A stretch of 64,000 bases of DNA from Limanda limanda (lineage: Eukaryota > Chordata > Actinopteri > Pleuronectiformes > Pleuronectidae). Each line of letters begins with the position of its first letter. Position 1 is the stretch's first letter. The notes under the pieces are model-generated. The model saw only the letters and a list, made by a program, of their open reading frames with translations, did no database searches and had not been told where the DNA came from. Positions 20,226-30,839 of the stretch are shown piece after piece. A program made the translations under genes and the position numbers. The stretch covers positions 3,806,001 to 3,870,000 of the forward strand of contig NC_083645.1 in assembly GCF_963576545.1 (NCBI RefSeq), given 5' to 3'.

Positions 20226-22029
20226 GGGGACTCTCGGGGTAGAGGAGAGGTGCATGTAAAAGATGGGAGAGAGTGAACATTTGTTTAACCGTCATATGAA
20301 ACAAAGATTTAGACATAAGATCTGATCCAGAATTATTCAATGTAGAAATCAGTATAGAACTTTGTATTTTGACCTTTTATGTTTGTTAAAAAATATTAAT
20401 CATAGTGACGTTATTTTGTCTCCGGTCACTTGAGAATTGGGGGAATGGGTTTGTATCTCGTGGCTGGATTCAGCACCATATGACCTCCCTACCTCCACAA
20501 CAACAAAGAAACAATGACAATTACCAAACTGGGAGCACACTTAATCTAATGCATGTTCCTGCTGCTCAGACCAGAGAGAAACTACAGTACCCAATATGTC
20601 TCTCTCTCTCTCTCTCTTTCTCCTGATTTCTCTGTGTCTTTCCTTCATGATAAATGAGAGGATATGCTATGAATCTGGGATGACAGGACGCACATGTGCA
20701 TGCATGGGTAAACACACACACACACACACACAGAACTGGTGAATCTGGGCTGGTTGGTTCTTTTATAAACGAGCTCTGCTGTGCAGGGAGGTGATGACGC
20801 TGCAGAATCAGGACGCCTTGGCATTCACACTGACACACACGTGCAAAATACACACACAACGAGGAAGAACACAGTCACATGCATGCATAAGTATGTCTTG
20901 CATTTTCTGCCTGTATGACTTTAGTTTGTTGAATGTCTTTATATGAGACCAGTAAAGAAATAATAATTTTCCTTTGATGATGCAAAAACCCAATGTTGAA
21001 GAATGAATCAATTATAAAGTACATAATTAGAATGTTACACCCCATAAAATACAAAAATAGATAATCACATCCCCTGTCCACTCATTGACTGATGAATAAA
21101 AATGCTTTGTGCAGAAAAACAAGAATCTGCTCCCTTTCTCTAACCGACTCCCAAAACATTTGGGCTTTTCATCAGAACACTGTGACCCACTGTTCATGTC
21201 TCTAAGACAAAAAAAACTCCACTAACTGCTGATGTGGCACTTTTTCTGTCACTGCAACTTATCTTGTGTTGATTCAAGTGAATGTTAAACAAATAACAGT
21301 AGGGTTTAGTGCATTTCTGACAGCAGCTATAGGGACGGTGACAGTGATCACGATTCTACCAATCTTCTGGAAAATACCAAGGGCCACAGGCTGTTCTGAA
21401 GGACAAAATAAAGATTAGCTGGTGAGTAATCATCACTTAGAGTTCCCATCAGCCGTGTAGTTCCCCTTTATACTGTAATATTGATGAGTACAATTAAAGA
21501 CGTGGCCCTCCCTCGATGCAGAATCTTTTAAATGTCTGGATAGAATTATGAACCTGAAATCAGCTAGGATCTTGTACCATTACACTTTATATACTCGCAA
21601 GTTCTATAACTGTGAAGATAAAAATCGAAGTTGATAGTTTTTGCAGTCACATTTTGCTTCTGTCCCACACTTCCAGGATATTTGACTTACAATCAGTGTG
21701 CTCATGTCTTGCAGGTAATGAATGGCCACAAATTACATACCCCTGCCCACCCTATTCAACACACACATACACACAGACTCACCCCAACACTGAGACATGT
21801 CGCAGCTCCCCTCTGAATCCTCTACTCAGGTTCAGGGTATTGACCTTGTCATCACAGTACATTGACCCTGAAGCAACAACTAATGAATGGTTTGACATCA
21901 TAAAAGGGCTGAGAGAATAGAAGCTGACAGCTCTCATAGGCACACATTTGCTGCTGAGGCAGGCTGGCCTCAAACTCAACATTTTTTATGTGTAGAATTG
22001 CACACTGTTTAGTTAGAATGCATAAAGAT
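20226..22029. other. No recognised gene; simple repeats
   Basis: Contains a (TC)n tract near 20600-20620 and a (CA)n tract at 20711-20732. Open frames are short and unsupported. Confidence 0.35.
20711..20732. repeat. (CA)n microsatellite
   Basis: Eleven uninterrupted CA units. Confidence 0.9.
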
Positions 22030-22830
22030 GTTCATAATGATACAAAGCTTATTTGTATGGCACCTTTAAAAACATTACAGAACATGAGATAGATATATAT
22101 GCCAAAAGCATGACATTGAGAACATAACAGAGAAGGAAGGGATGTAAAGGAAGATAGTGATTTGATATTTCTGAGCTCAGGCTCAAGCTCATAGCTGCCC
22201 CACCAGCAAAGGCATGATCCCATTTTGTGTTTCATCCAAAGGATAAGGGATCGCCAGCATGTTTGTGTCTGAGGACCTCGGGCTGAGCACAGATTGGCAG
22301 AGGGACAGCAACATAATCCAGAGCCCGTCTGTCACAAGCCTTAAGAGTTATCGATAAGATCTTAAAATCTATCCCCCAAAAAAGCTGCTAAGCAGTGCAG
22401 TGACGCAAAAAGTATGGAGTAATGTCGCATCTTTTTCTGGTTTTAGCTAAAAGGCTCACAGCTGCATTTTCTACTAGCTGGTGACTGCTGCAGTGATCCA
22501 GGCGTTAGGAGACAAAGGCATGTCAATTGATTTCTGAATCTTTAAAACACAGAATTGATCGTAGCTTGGAGATATGCTGGCTGATATGTTTTGCTGATAT
22601 ATTCACAGCTTAGGACAGAATCAATGAATACACAGAGAATGGCACCAAGATAAATTTGAGTCTGTGCGAGGAGGCTTTCTGGGCCAAATGAACTCTTTCC
22701 TTTCAGAGTTCAGCTGAAGGACATTTGTGGACTTTTACCATCCAGGACAGTTTAAATTAGTTATTGGGCTAATGGAAAGATATGTATCATCAGGATGCCA
22801 TGATCCACTGCACCAAGCTGCACTTAAAAG
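22030..22830. repeat. Old dispersed fish repeat, class unassigned
   Basis: Blocks such as 'tctgaggacctcgggctgag', 'gataagatcttaaaatctat', 'agctgctaagcagtgcagtg' and 'gatccaggcgttaggagaca' follow the order of a long interspersed repeat that I know from other teleost intergenic regions. No coding potential is recognisable. The ends are approximate. Confidence 0.4.
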
Positions 22831-23188
22831 CGCCATGAAGAAAGATCCTGTGTCCCTGTGTAAATTATCTCATGTTATTTGCCAAATGCATGTCCAAAAA
22901 CAATATCACAGTAGTTATACCTCAAATTTATCTTCTTGTATAATGGTTTACGCTGCTTGACGGCTTTACCTGCACTTGGGTGCACTTAATCATTTTGCGT
23001 AAAATGATAATGCTTTATTGAATTATTAACTACATCCCCATGACTATGAATTCTGCCATCTAGCTATTGGTGTCAGAGACCTTTACGCTGTCCAGTTCAT
23101 CAGACGTATAACATGGTGACAAGAAGTCTTCAACAACAGAGAGCAGACTGTCGTAATGGCTGTCAGTGTTGATATTAGTTGCTAGTTA
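22831..23188. other. No recognised feature
   Basis: Flanking sequence between the dispersed repeat and the hAT element. Confidence 0.3.
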
Positions 23189-23196
23189 CTGTAGAC

Positions 23197-24478
23197 CAGG
23201 GGTGTCAAACTCAAATACGCAGTGGGCCGAAATCAAAAAATTGCTTCAAGTCGAGGGCCACATGGGTTCAACGTTTATTGAAAACTTATTGAAAGAACCT
23301 TAGTGCACATATTGAAACTGGAACTAACAAGGCCTATAGAGTATGCCGATAAAACAACATTAATTATGAAATAAATGAAATACAAATAATAAATAATACA
23401 TAAATAAATATAAAAGTAATAAAATCAGTTTCATTAATTGCTTTCTGGCTCTATCTGCAGTATTTCCAGAGTAATTTCCAGTGAAAAAATTTTCTACAGG
23501 CAAACAACAGCCAAAAATAATTGACTTCAAAGAAAAATCAAATGTCCTGTAGTAGCAAGAGAAAAACAAGTTTCCCTGCAGCATCTGCGTCTCCCACAGG
23601 CGCAGCTTGGTTTTAAGAGCCCTCAATGTAGCGTACATGTCAGTGACGACACAGCCCCGCCCCTGAAGCTGCAGGTTGAGTGCATTCAGGTGGCTCGTGA
23701 TGTAACACAGACACGTTTTATTTCGGAGCTCTGTTGTGCCTTTCCCTTTGCTTTCAATAAACTCACAGATCTCCTCACGCAACTGGAACCATCTTTCCAG
23801 CACCTTTCCCTGGTTCAGCCATCGCACCTGTGTGTGATAGTCACCATATTCTGTACTTAACTCCTCCAGAAAAGACTTGAACTGGCGGTGATTTAAACCT
23901 TTGGCTCTGATAAAGTTAACCGCTAATGTTATGATGCTCATCACATGTTCATTTTCAAGGCTTTGCCACACAACGACTCCTGGTGTATGATGCAGTGATA
24001 AGCTGTCAACTCACTTTTTCCTCACTTTTTTCCTCCTTCATCTTTTCTCGGATCCACCCTTTACATCCGCGAACGTACACTGTGCCTCCCACCTGTCTTG
24101 AAAGCTCCGGTTTTCAAATGCCACCTTTCGTTTAGCCATTTTTGGGAGCGGGATAGTGGAAAGTTGTCACAAGTGATATGTGATACTGTGAGCCTTCGTT
24201 CGCAGGACCGTGATTGACATGCCGACACACGGGCAGTGCATTGTGGGATCTGTCATTCACCATTGACCCGCCCACTCGTCAGCCAATGAGAGCCTGCCAT
24301 TGGTCTAGAACTGTCACGTGCCCCATCCTGACGTGTTCACTGACCCTCAGGAATTCTCAATACTTATTTTGTATTGAACACTGCCGGCGGGCCAGCTCTA
24401 ATAGTAAATAGATTTTATCATGCGGGCCACATATAATTCATTCGCGGGCCACATGTGGCCTTGAGTTTGACACATGTG
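23197..24478 (-). mobile_element. hAT (Charlie-like) element, internally deleted, perfect 8-bp TSD
   Basis: Begins CAGGGGTGTCAAACTCAA. Its other end on the minus strand reads CACATGTGTCAAACTCAAGG, so the termini match over the GTGTCAAACTCAA core. CTGTAGAC flanks both sides (23189-23196 and 24479-24486), an exact 8-bp duplication as hAT transposases make. Subterminal GGGCCACAT words repeat near both ends. The 1282-bp element carries only N-terminal and middle pieces of a transposase on the minus strand. Confidence 0.85.
23360..24139 (-). pseudogene. hAT transposase, N-terminus joined to middle by a deletion
   Basis: From ATG at 24139 (minus) the frame reads MAKRKVAFENRSFQDRWEAQ, the start of the hAT transposases related to ZBED5, SCAND3 and GTF2IRD2. 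It ends at a TGA near 24038. Frameshifted sequence (CIIHQESLCGKALKM) then passes into a long frame (23971-23360) with HVMSIITLAVNFIRAKGLNH, RQFKSFLEELSTEYGD, QVRWLNQGKVLERWFQLREE and HLNALNLQLQG, all conserved in the central domain. Roughly 250 residues between the N-terminus and this block are missing, and the C-terminal catalytic Glu and dimerisation region are absent or decayed. Confidence 0.75.
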
Positions 24479-24629
24479 CTGTAGACTCTGCAGCAGGGGC
24501 TTACAATGAAGGCAGTTTCCCAGAGGACGAAATCTAATGTCTGTTGTTATTCTCAGACTTTGTTCATGTAGAATTACACTGAAGCAGATTGTGTAAAAAT
24601 GATTGCGATGAAAAATGGGTCATATATCA

Positions 24630-24930
24630 ACCCATTAAGACCAAATCCAACATTTGTATGACACGACATGTCACAGACATGTGACTGATGAAATACAGTG
24701 TGATTTGCTGAAATACTGACGGGAAGTGACTTTTTCCTCTGTTGGAGCAACCCTGAAAAATGTTTTTAAAGCAGTGAGCAAGTTGGCGTTTTTTTTTATT
24801 TTTTTTATAAAACCTTTAATGAAGATCTACAATGAATGCAAAATGTTGAAGCTGTCAAATGTTTTTTGAATTTTCCTTTATGGCTTTTTTGCTTCAGAGG
24901 CTGAGGAATTTAAAATTCATTAAAGTTTTT
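24630..24930. repeat. Dispersed repeat fragment (AACCCATTAAGACC type)
   Basis: The start AACCCATTAAGACC and the internal GCTTCAGAGGCTGAG core recur at 9208-9370 (core inverted) and near 52122. It is probably a decayed non-autonomous DNA element. The ends are uncertain. Confidence 0.3.
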
Positions 24931-26192
24931 GTAAATGTTGGCACTTTGGTAAGCTCTACAGAAAAAACATTTATTTGTTATTTATCATACTTACTCATCC
25001 ATGTAATTTTATTGCTTTTATTTGCACCTTCTTAACCTCCACTTACGTAAACTTATATTTTATTGAAGAACCTTGTTTTATACCTCTTTGCTAATATTTA
25101 TTTTATCATATACTTGCTTCGTCCATTTAAAATGTGCATATTTAAATATGTATGGGAATATGTAACTCTATAACAGCCACAATCTGATTTGAGGATGACA
25201 CTTTAGTGATTACATTGTGCATAATGACAATTAGGTTCTTAAATCATGAATCCCGAGGGCATTGGCATTTGGTTCAGGCATTAATTTCCTCATCAAGTGA
25301 AGTTGTAATAACTTCGGGGACCACTTGACTTTTTATGAAGCAGCATCATCCAGTCAGAATTGCATTTAGCGCAAATCCCAGCGGCGTCACACAGCCATCG
25401 ACTGAGTGAAATTATACAAACAGGAAGACTTGATAGTTTGAAAATGTAAATTTTTTGACATTTTTCTATAAAAATGTAAATTGAGAATAGTCAGTGCACT
25501 CTGCTGAGCAAACTACGTAATGTTAGTTCCTTCAAAATAACAAACTTATCAATATCAATATATAGTGGGGTCTGGAAGTCTGAGACAATTTTACCATTCA
25601 CGTAACTATAACTCTGAGTCTGCCGTAAGTGGACATCAGCTGTTAGATTGGTCTGTTCTATTTACCAGCTCCTTTGTTTCAGTTTTATGCGATTTCCTTT
25701 TCAATCCTTGTCTTTTCATGTCACTTTGTCTTTTTCTACAAGGGCCCCTGGGGGACTTGATGGAGACTTAAGAGGCTGAGATTCTCTCACCACCCGTAGA
25801 CTCCTCTCTTTGGGCTCACTAATTTGTCCATGCGCTCCATTACCTTGCAATGAATTATTCAGCACTTCCTGGGGTGTGCTTGTGGTTAATTAAACATAGC
25901 CTTGACATATCCCAGATCATCACAAAAGCTTGTTTAGTTTATAAACTGCCTTTAAATGGCATTTCTTGATCTGGCAAGACACAATTTACTGTGTGATGCA
26001 GAGATGTGACACTATGTCCTGCAAATGTACTGTCTAAGAATACACCTGTATCCTATGTGTGCTGTCCTTAAGGCCAAGGTTAATTTTTTCATCGTCGGTA
26101 TAGATGAAAATTGACCAGCCAATCAAAAAGAAGTGAGTTTCAAAGCCAAACTCAATCCAATCAGAAAACTATCACTTCAATCCCCACCTGTG
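24931..26192. other. No recognised gene
   Basis: AT-rich with no supported open frame or element boundary. Confidence 0.3.
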
Positions 26193-26334
26193 GTCTAGAG
26201 CAGAGGTCTTCAACAGGGGGTCCGCGGCCCCTAGGGGGTCCGGAGTTACTGCAGGGGGGCCGCGAAATTTTTTATAATTTTTTTTTTTTTTTCCACAAAT
26301 TTAATTGTCTTTCAATACACATTAACATGCATCC

Positions 26335-26434
26335 AACATATTGTGAGGCTGATTTGACCCTCTGCCTGACAACCTCCATCGATCCAAGATTAGATAAGTT
26401 GTGTGCTACCCATCAGGGTCCGACATCTCACTAA
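26335..26434 (+). pseudogene. hAT transposase extreme C-terminus
   Basis: The plus frame reads CEADLTLCLTTSIDPRLDKL followed by CATHQGPTSH and a stop. This matches the usual last ~30 residues of Charlie-like hAT transposases (..L.L.LS..I.PR...LC..KQ...SH). It explains the origin of the host MITE as a deletion derivative. Confidence 0.6.
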
Positions 26435-26558
26435 TGTGGGAGTATGTGTGCCATCCACAGATAGCTTGAGGATTCACTGTCTCTTCTACATGTATGTTTA
26501 AAATAAAAACATGAATCTGTGAATTACTTTAATAGCTCAGTGTTGTATGCAAGATGTA

Positions 26559-28139
26559 CAGTGGGTACAAGAAGTATTCAGACCCCTATAAATATTTCAC
26601 TCTTTGTTTCATTGCAGCAATTTGCAAAAATCAAAAAAGTTCATTTTATTTCTCATTAATGTACACTCAGCACCCCATCTTGACAGAAAAAACAAAAATG
26701 TAGAAATTTTTGCAAATTTATTAAAAAAGAAAAACTGAAATATCACATGGTCATAAGTATTCAGACCTTTTGCTGTGACACTCATATTTAACTCACATGC
26801 TGTCCATTTCTTCTGATCCTCCTTGAGATGGTTCTAGTCCTTCATTGGAGTCCAACTGTGTTTAATTAAACTGATTGGACTTGATTAGGAAAGGCACACA
26901 CCTGTCTATATAAGACCTTACAGCTCACAGTGCATGTCAGAGCAAATGAGAATCATGAGGTCGAAGGAACTGCCCAAAGAGCTCAGAGACAGAATTGTGG
27001 CAAGGCACAGATCTGGCCAAAGTTTCAAAATAATTTCTGCAGCACTCAAGGTTCCTAAGAGCACAGTGGCCTCCATAATCCTTTAATGGAAGAAGTTTGG
27101 GACGACCAGAACACTTCCTAGACCTGGCCGTCCAGCCAAACTGAGCAATCGTGGGAGAAGAGCCTTGGTGAGAGAGGTAAAGAAGAACCCAAAGATCACT
27201 GTGGCTGAGCTCCAGAGATGCAGTAGGGAGATGGGAAAAAGTTCCACAAAGTCAACTATCACTGCAGCCCTCCACCAGTCGGGGCTTTATGGCAGAGTGG
27301 CCCGACTGAAGCCTCTCCTCAGTGCAAGACAAATGAAAGCCCGATAAGATTCTCTGGTCTGATGAGACCAAGATTGAACTTGTTGGCGTTAATTCTAAGC
27401 GGTATGTGTGGAGAAAACCAGGCACTGCTCATCACCTGCCTAATACAATCCCAACAGTGAAACATGGTGGTGGCTGCATCATGCTATGGGGGTGTTTTTC
27501 AGCTGCAGGGACAGGACGACTGGTTGCAATTGAAGGAAAGATGAATGCGGCCAAGTACAGAGATATCCTGGAAGAAAACCTCTTCCAGAGTGCTCTGGAC
27601 CTCAGACTGGGCCGAAGGTTCACCTTCCAACAAGGCAATGACCCTAAGCACACAGCTAAAATAACAAAGGAGTGGCTGCGGAACAACTCTGTGACCATTC
27701 TTGACTGGCCCAGCCAGAGCCCTGACCTAAACCCAATTGAGCAGCTCTGGAGAGACCTGAAAATGAATGTTCACCAACGTTCACCATCCAACCTGACGGA
27801 ACTGGAGAGGATCTGCAAGGAAGAATGGCAGAGGATCCCCAAATCCAGGTGTGAAAAACTTGTTGCATCATTCCCAAGAAGACTCATAGCTGTACTAGCT
27901 CAAAAGGGTGCGTCTACTCAATACTGAGCAAAGGGTCTGAATACTTATGACCATGTGATATTTCAGTTTTTCTTTTTTAATAAATTTGCAAAAATTTCTA
28001 CATTTCTGTTTTTTTTTCTGTCAAGATGGGGTGCTAAGTGTACATTGATGAGAAATAAAATGAACTTTTTTTAGATTTTAGCAAATGGCTGCAATGAGTG
28101 AAACATTTAAAGGGGTCTGAATACTTTCCGTACCCACTG
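26559..28139 (+). mobile_element. Tc1-like transposon (1581 bp) with ~200-bp inverted repeats
   Basis: Starts CAGTGGGTACAAGAAGTATT and ends with the inverted equivalent (...TTTCCGTACCCACTG). It is flanked by TA on both sides (26557-26558 and 28140-28141), the mandatory Tc1/mariner target duplication. The inverted repeats extend about 200 bp (26559 to ~26770 and ~27935 to 28139) with a modest number of mismatches, and the inner parts are almost identical. It sits inside the hAT MITE and is therefore younger than it. Confidence 0.92.
26955..27927 (+). pseudogene. Tc1 transposase, inactivated (stop, deletion/frameshift, catalytic D to G)
   Basis: ATG at 26955 opens the N-terminal paired-like helix-turn-helix region (MRSKELPKELRDRIVARHRS). 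An in-frame TAA at 27084-27086 breaks it at codon 44. The frame resumes through the GRP..KLS linker and HQSGLYGRVA to a TAA at 27345. About 15-20 codons that normally follow are deleted there, shifting the frame. The C-terminal frame then has WSDET (first catalytic Asp, GAT 27361-27363), the GGG.IMLWGCFSA block and NPIEQLW (catalytic Glu, 27739-27741). The second catalytic Asp, expected 35 residues before the Glu in a QDNDPKH context, is Gly here (GGC 27634-27636). The family identification is certain and the enzyme is dead. Confidence 0.92.
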
Positions 28140-28405
28140 TATGTTTATAAATGGCAGTGGCATGGCCACCCTGTACCTTGCACATGTTTAAATTAAAAAC
28201 AGGAATATATGAACCCGTGTAATATTTGAATAGCTTATAGTATTGAATGCACAATATCAGGGTAGTTATGTTGAACATGGCACTAGGTCCAGTTTAATAT
28301 AAAACACAATTTCATGCAATCTATATAGTAGGGGGTCCCTGCTCCATCTCTTCACCTGTTTGGGGGTCCCTGGCCTGAAAAACGTTGAAGACCTCTGGTC
28401 TAGAG

Positions 28406-29438
28406 GCTAGTGACACATGTTGCAAAAATAAAAAAAAAAGGTTTATCCACAAGTAGAGGAGCAAATTTTGGGCATTTAGTAGAAAATATTGTGCTTGGAT
28501 AAAGTAAAATGCTTTGAGTCATGTGGCTGACCATCTCATAACATATAATAGGTGAGCAGATTGGAGAAAGTAAAGGTTTTTGTCAAAACTGCTTTCACAC
28601 TGCTGTTTCCTAGAGGCAACACAGTGCAAGTGGAGATTTGATTATTATGGAACATGCAAAAGCCTGAAAAAGGTAACTGGTCATTCTACCAGGATCACTG
28701 ATAAGCAATGTGTTTATGACTGCTCCATGTTCTGTTTATATAATGCATGGGGACGAAAGAGAGCAAACTGAGAAGTAAACACACATGATTAAGAACACAT
28801 TTTTTTTAAAGAGGTCTTGCCAATTTTTTCATTAGGTTAGACTACAAGGTCTAACAAATAGGTTTACACAATTACAACTCAGTCAATCAAACAGGCATCA
28901 TATATATGCCAATCGACATTGACATTGAAACTGACCAGAGACAGGTCCTTGCACCCGCCGAGCTAGTAGGTGATAAAACTGGCCACTGGTCCGTCTCAGG
29001 TTGCACTGGAAACAGTAGATATCCAGACACAGCACCTGACTAACCTAACTCTTGTAAAGTTCAGCAGAGCAGAAACTATGTTGCTTCGGGAATCCCATTA
29101 CAAAACAAATATATAGAGGAACTCGTTCACAAAACCATATTTCTAAAATTGCATTTGTTTGCAAAATAGTTGTACTGGTAAAATGTCTGGTAGAACTCGC
29201 AACAACAGGCGAGCTAGTCAAGTTTAGAAACATTTATATATCTGGGTGTGTGTGAGAGAAAGAGAGAGAAAAAACATATCCTGACTCAATTTATCACCAC
29301 CTGACTATTCTGCACATTATCATAAATGTGATAGAGAAGCGGAGCAGAGACACTGTAGCTTTACAACAGTTCATTTCCCAACAATTACACTTGGCCTGTG
29401 TCCTGTGGCGTACACAGGTGCCTCTATCAAACAAACAG
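28406..29438. other. No recognised gene
   Basis: AT-rich flank with a short GA-rich tract near 29250-29270. No supported open frame. Confidence 0.3.
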
Positions 29439-29669
29439 TTATGTAATAGAATTGTAGCACCAAATAATCTGATAACCAGGGTCCATATAAATAACAGACA
29501 AATATAAGGTGGGAGAGAACAAATCAGAGTCTTCATCAGTGCCTTTAGCACAGAGGTGGTCCGACTGTAAATCAAACAACCTTCTATTATTTCTGTGCAA
29601 CAAAGACGAGCAGACTTGAGTTTTTCGGGATTTATTACCATCTGAATTGTCAGACGGGGGCATCTGCAA
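29439..29669 (-). pseudogene. Old hAT transposase remnant (C-terminal core)
   Basis: The minus-strand frame includes SSLLHRNNRRLFDLQSD and, after a Lys/Asp/Glu-rich spacer, FSPTLYLSVIYMDPGYQIIW. The latter aligns without gaps to [20 protein letters not shown] of the intact hAT transposase at 30840-33502 (F, S, Y, L, D, P and W identical plus conservative changes). The spacing to the preceding basic-aromatic motif is also similar. The overlapping 147-codon frame (29294-29737) on the same strand is a shadow. No termini are recognisable. Confidence 0.45.
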
Positions 29670-29739
29670 GTCAGTGATACCTCTACTTTTAGTGGATGGA
29701 TATAGCAGCAGAACAATCTTTCCATCAACAACGTCACAC

Positions 29740-30438
29740 TGCTAGTGGGGCAAATTTTTTTTGAATAAAGGTCCCTAAGAATGGAACATGTGCTAAGAAA
29801 ATACTGTATTTTATTTCTGTGTGAGTAGTGATTAGCAGGTATGGGTGTCTCTGTACCTGGCTTGTTAGCTTAGCTCAGCTAGCCTGCAGGCACAATACCA
29901 ACAATAATGGCGATGCTAACGGTGTAGTGAACTCAACAACCATAAAATATCACGTCGTTACATGAAGCAGCTGCACTAGTTGAAGAACAATATTCTGTCT
30001 GAAACTTCTCAGATTTACTGAAGATCTTCCACACAGCTGATGAATCACAATGGAATCATCTTGAAGTACAGTTTCCACACAGATCTGTGCATGTGTATAA
30101 TACTGTGCATTATATCATAACTGATCTCAGAACAGTGGAATCTGTGTTAAGAGGAGCTTGACCAGCAGAGTTATCTATTGCTACAGCTAGTCACCTGGCA
30201 GAAATTCAACATTTTATCTTCAATGCAAAAAAAGTCCAAACCTGCTGCTCTCCTTCGTTTTACTAATAATGTAGAAATTGCTATTAGGGTGTTTTGTGAT
30301 AAAATAATTCCGGCTAATGTGTGTTCACGTACTTATGGCTACGGATTGCCCATGTGATAATGTATGTTATAAGTATGTATGATAGTGTAGTAATGGCTAC
30401 AGAGTTTAAATGGTTTGGAACATTAACATGTTGCCGGT
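29740..30438. other. No recognised feature
   Basis: AT-rich flank of the complete hAT element. Confidence 0.3.
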
Positions 30439-30446
30439 GTGATCCC

Positions 30447-30620
30447 CAGAGGTGTGGACTCGAGTCACATGACTTGGACTCGAGTCAGACTCGAGTCATG
30501 AATTTGATGACTTCAGACTCGACTTGACAAAATGTAAAGAGACTTGCAACTCGACTTGGACTTGGACATCAATGACTCGTGACTTCACTTGGACTTGAGC
30601 CTTTTGACTTGATAAGACTT
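30447..30620. repeat. Left subterminal repeat region of hAT element
   Basis: Tandem-like variants of GACTTGGACTTG and the palindrome GACTCGAGTC recur at roughly 10-25 bp spacing. A matching region in the same idiom fills 33915-34085 at the other end. In hAT elements such subterminal words are bound by the BED domain of the transposase. The function here is inferred. Confidence 0.75.
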
Positions 30621-30733
30621 GCTCCTTTCCCCAAAACCCAAAGATTAAAAAGTATGTTATTAAGGAACGCTCTGTATCTCTCATTGTGTATGTGTGCGTC
30701 TGTGTGTGTGTGAACGTGCTGTCGGCACAACAT

Positions 30734-30801
30734 CCAATCAAATTAGATCCACGTTGTGTGAAGCGACAGCACCCATCCAATCAAACTGCAGGTGAACCAA
30801 T
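30734..30801 (+). promoter_or_regulatory. Candidate promoter with three CCAAT boxes
   Basis: CCAAT occurs at 30734, 30777 and 30797, i.e. about 40-105 bp upstream of the transposase ATG at 30840. No TATA box is evident. The arrangement fits a short TATA-less promoter inside the element. The transcription start is not determined. Confidence 0.45.
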
Positions 30802-30839
30802 GAAGCGGAACTGTCAAACAACGCGCCAGTTAGGGGAAA

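Larger units (their letters stand above)
26201..28397. mobile_element. hAT MITE interrupted by a Tc1 element, perfect 8-bp TSD
   Basis: The left end CAGAGGTCTTCAACAGGGGG and the right end (minus strand) CAGAGGTCTTCAACGTTTTT share 14 terminal bases. GTCTAGAG flanks both sides (26193-26200 and 28398-28405). Without the Tc1 insertion at 26559-28139 and its duplicated TA, the hAT element is only about 0.6 kb. It retains a fragment of the transposase C-terminus. Confidence 0.85.

Noticed and set aside
29294..29737. 147-codon minus-strand frame
   Set aside because: It overlaps the hAT remnant in another frame, is Cys/Leu-rich without domain, and is most likely a shadow.
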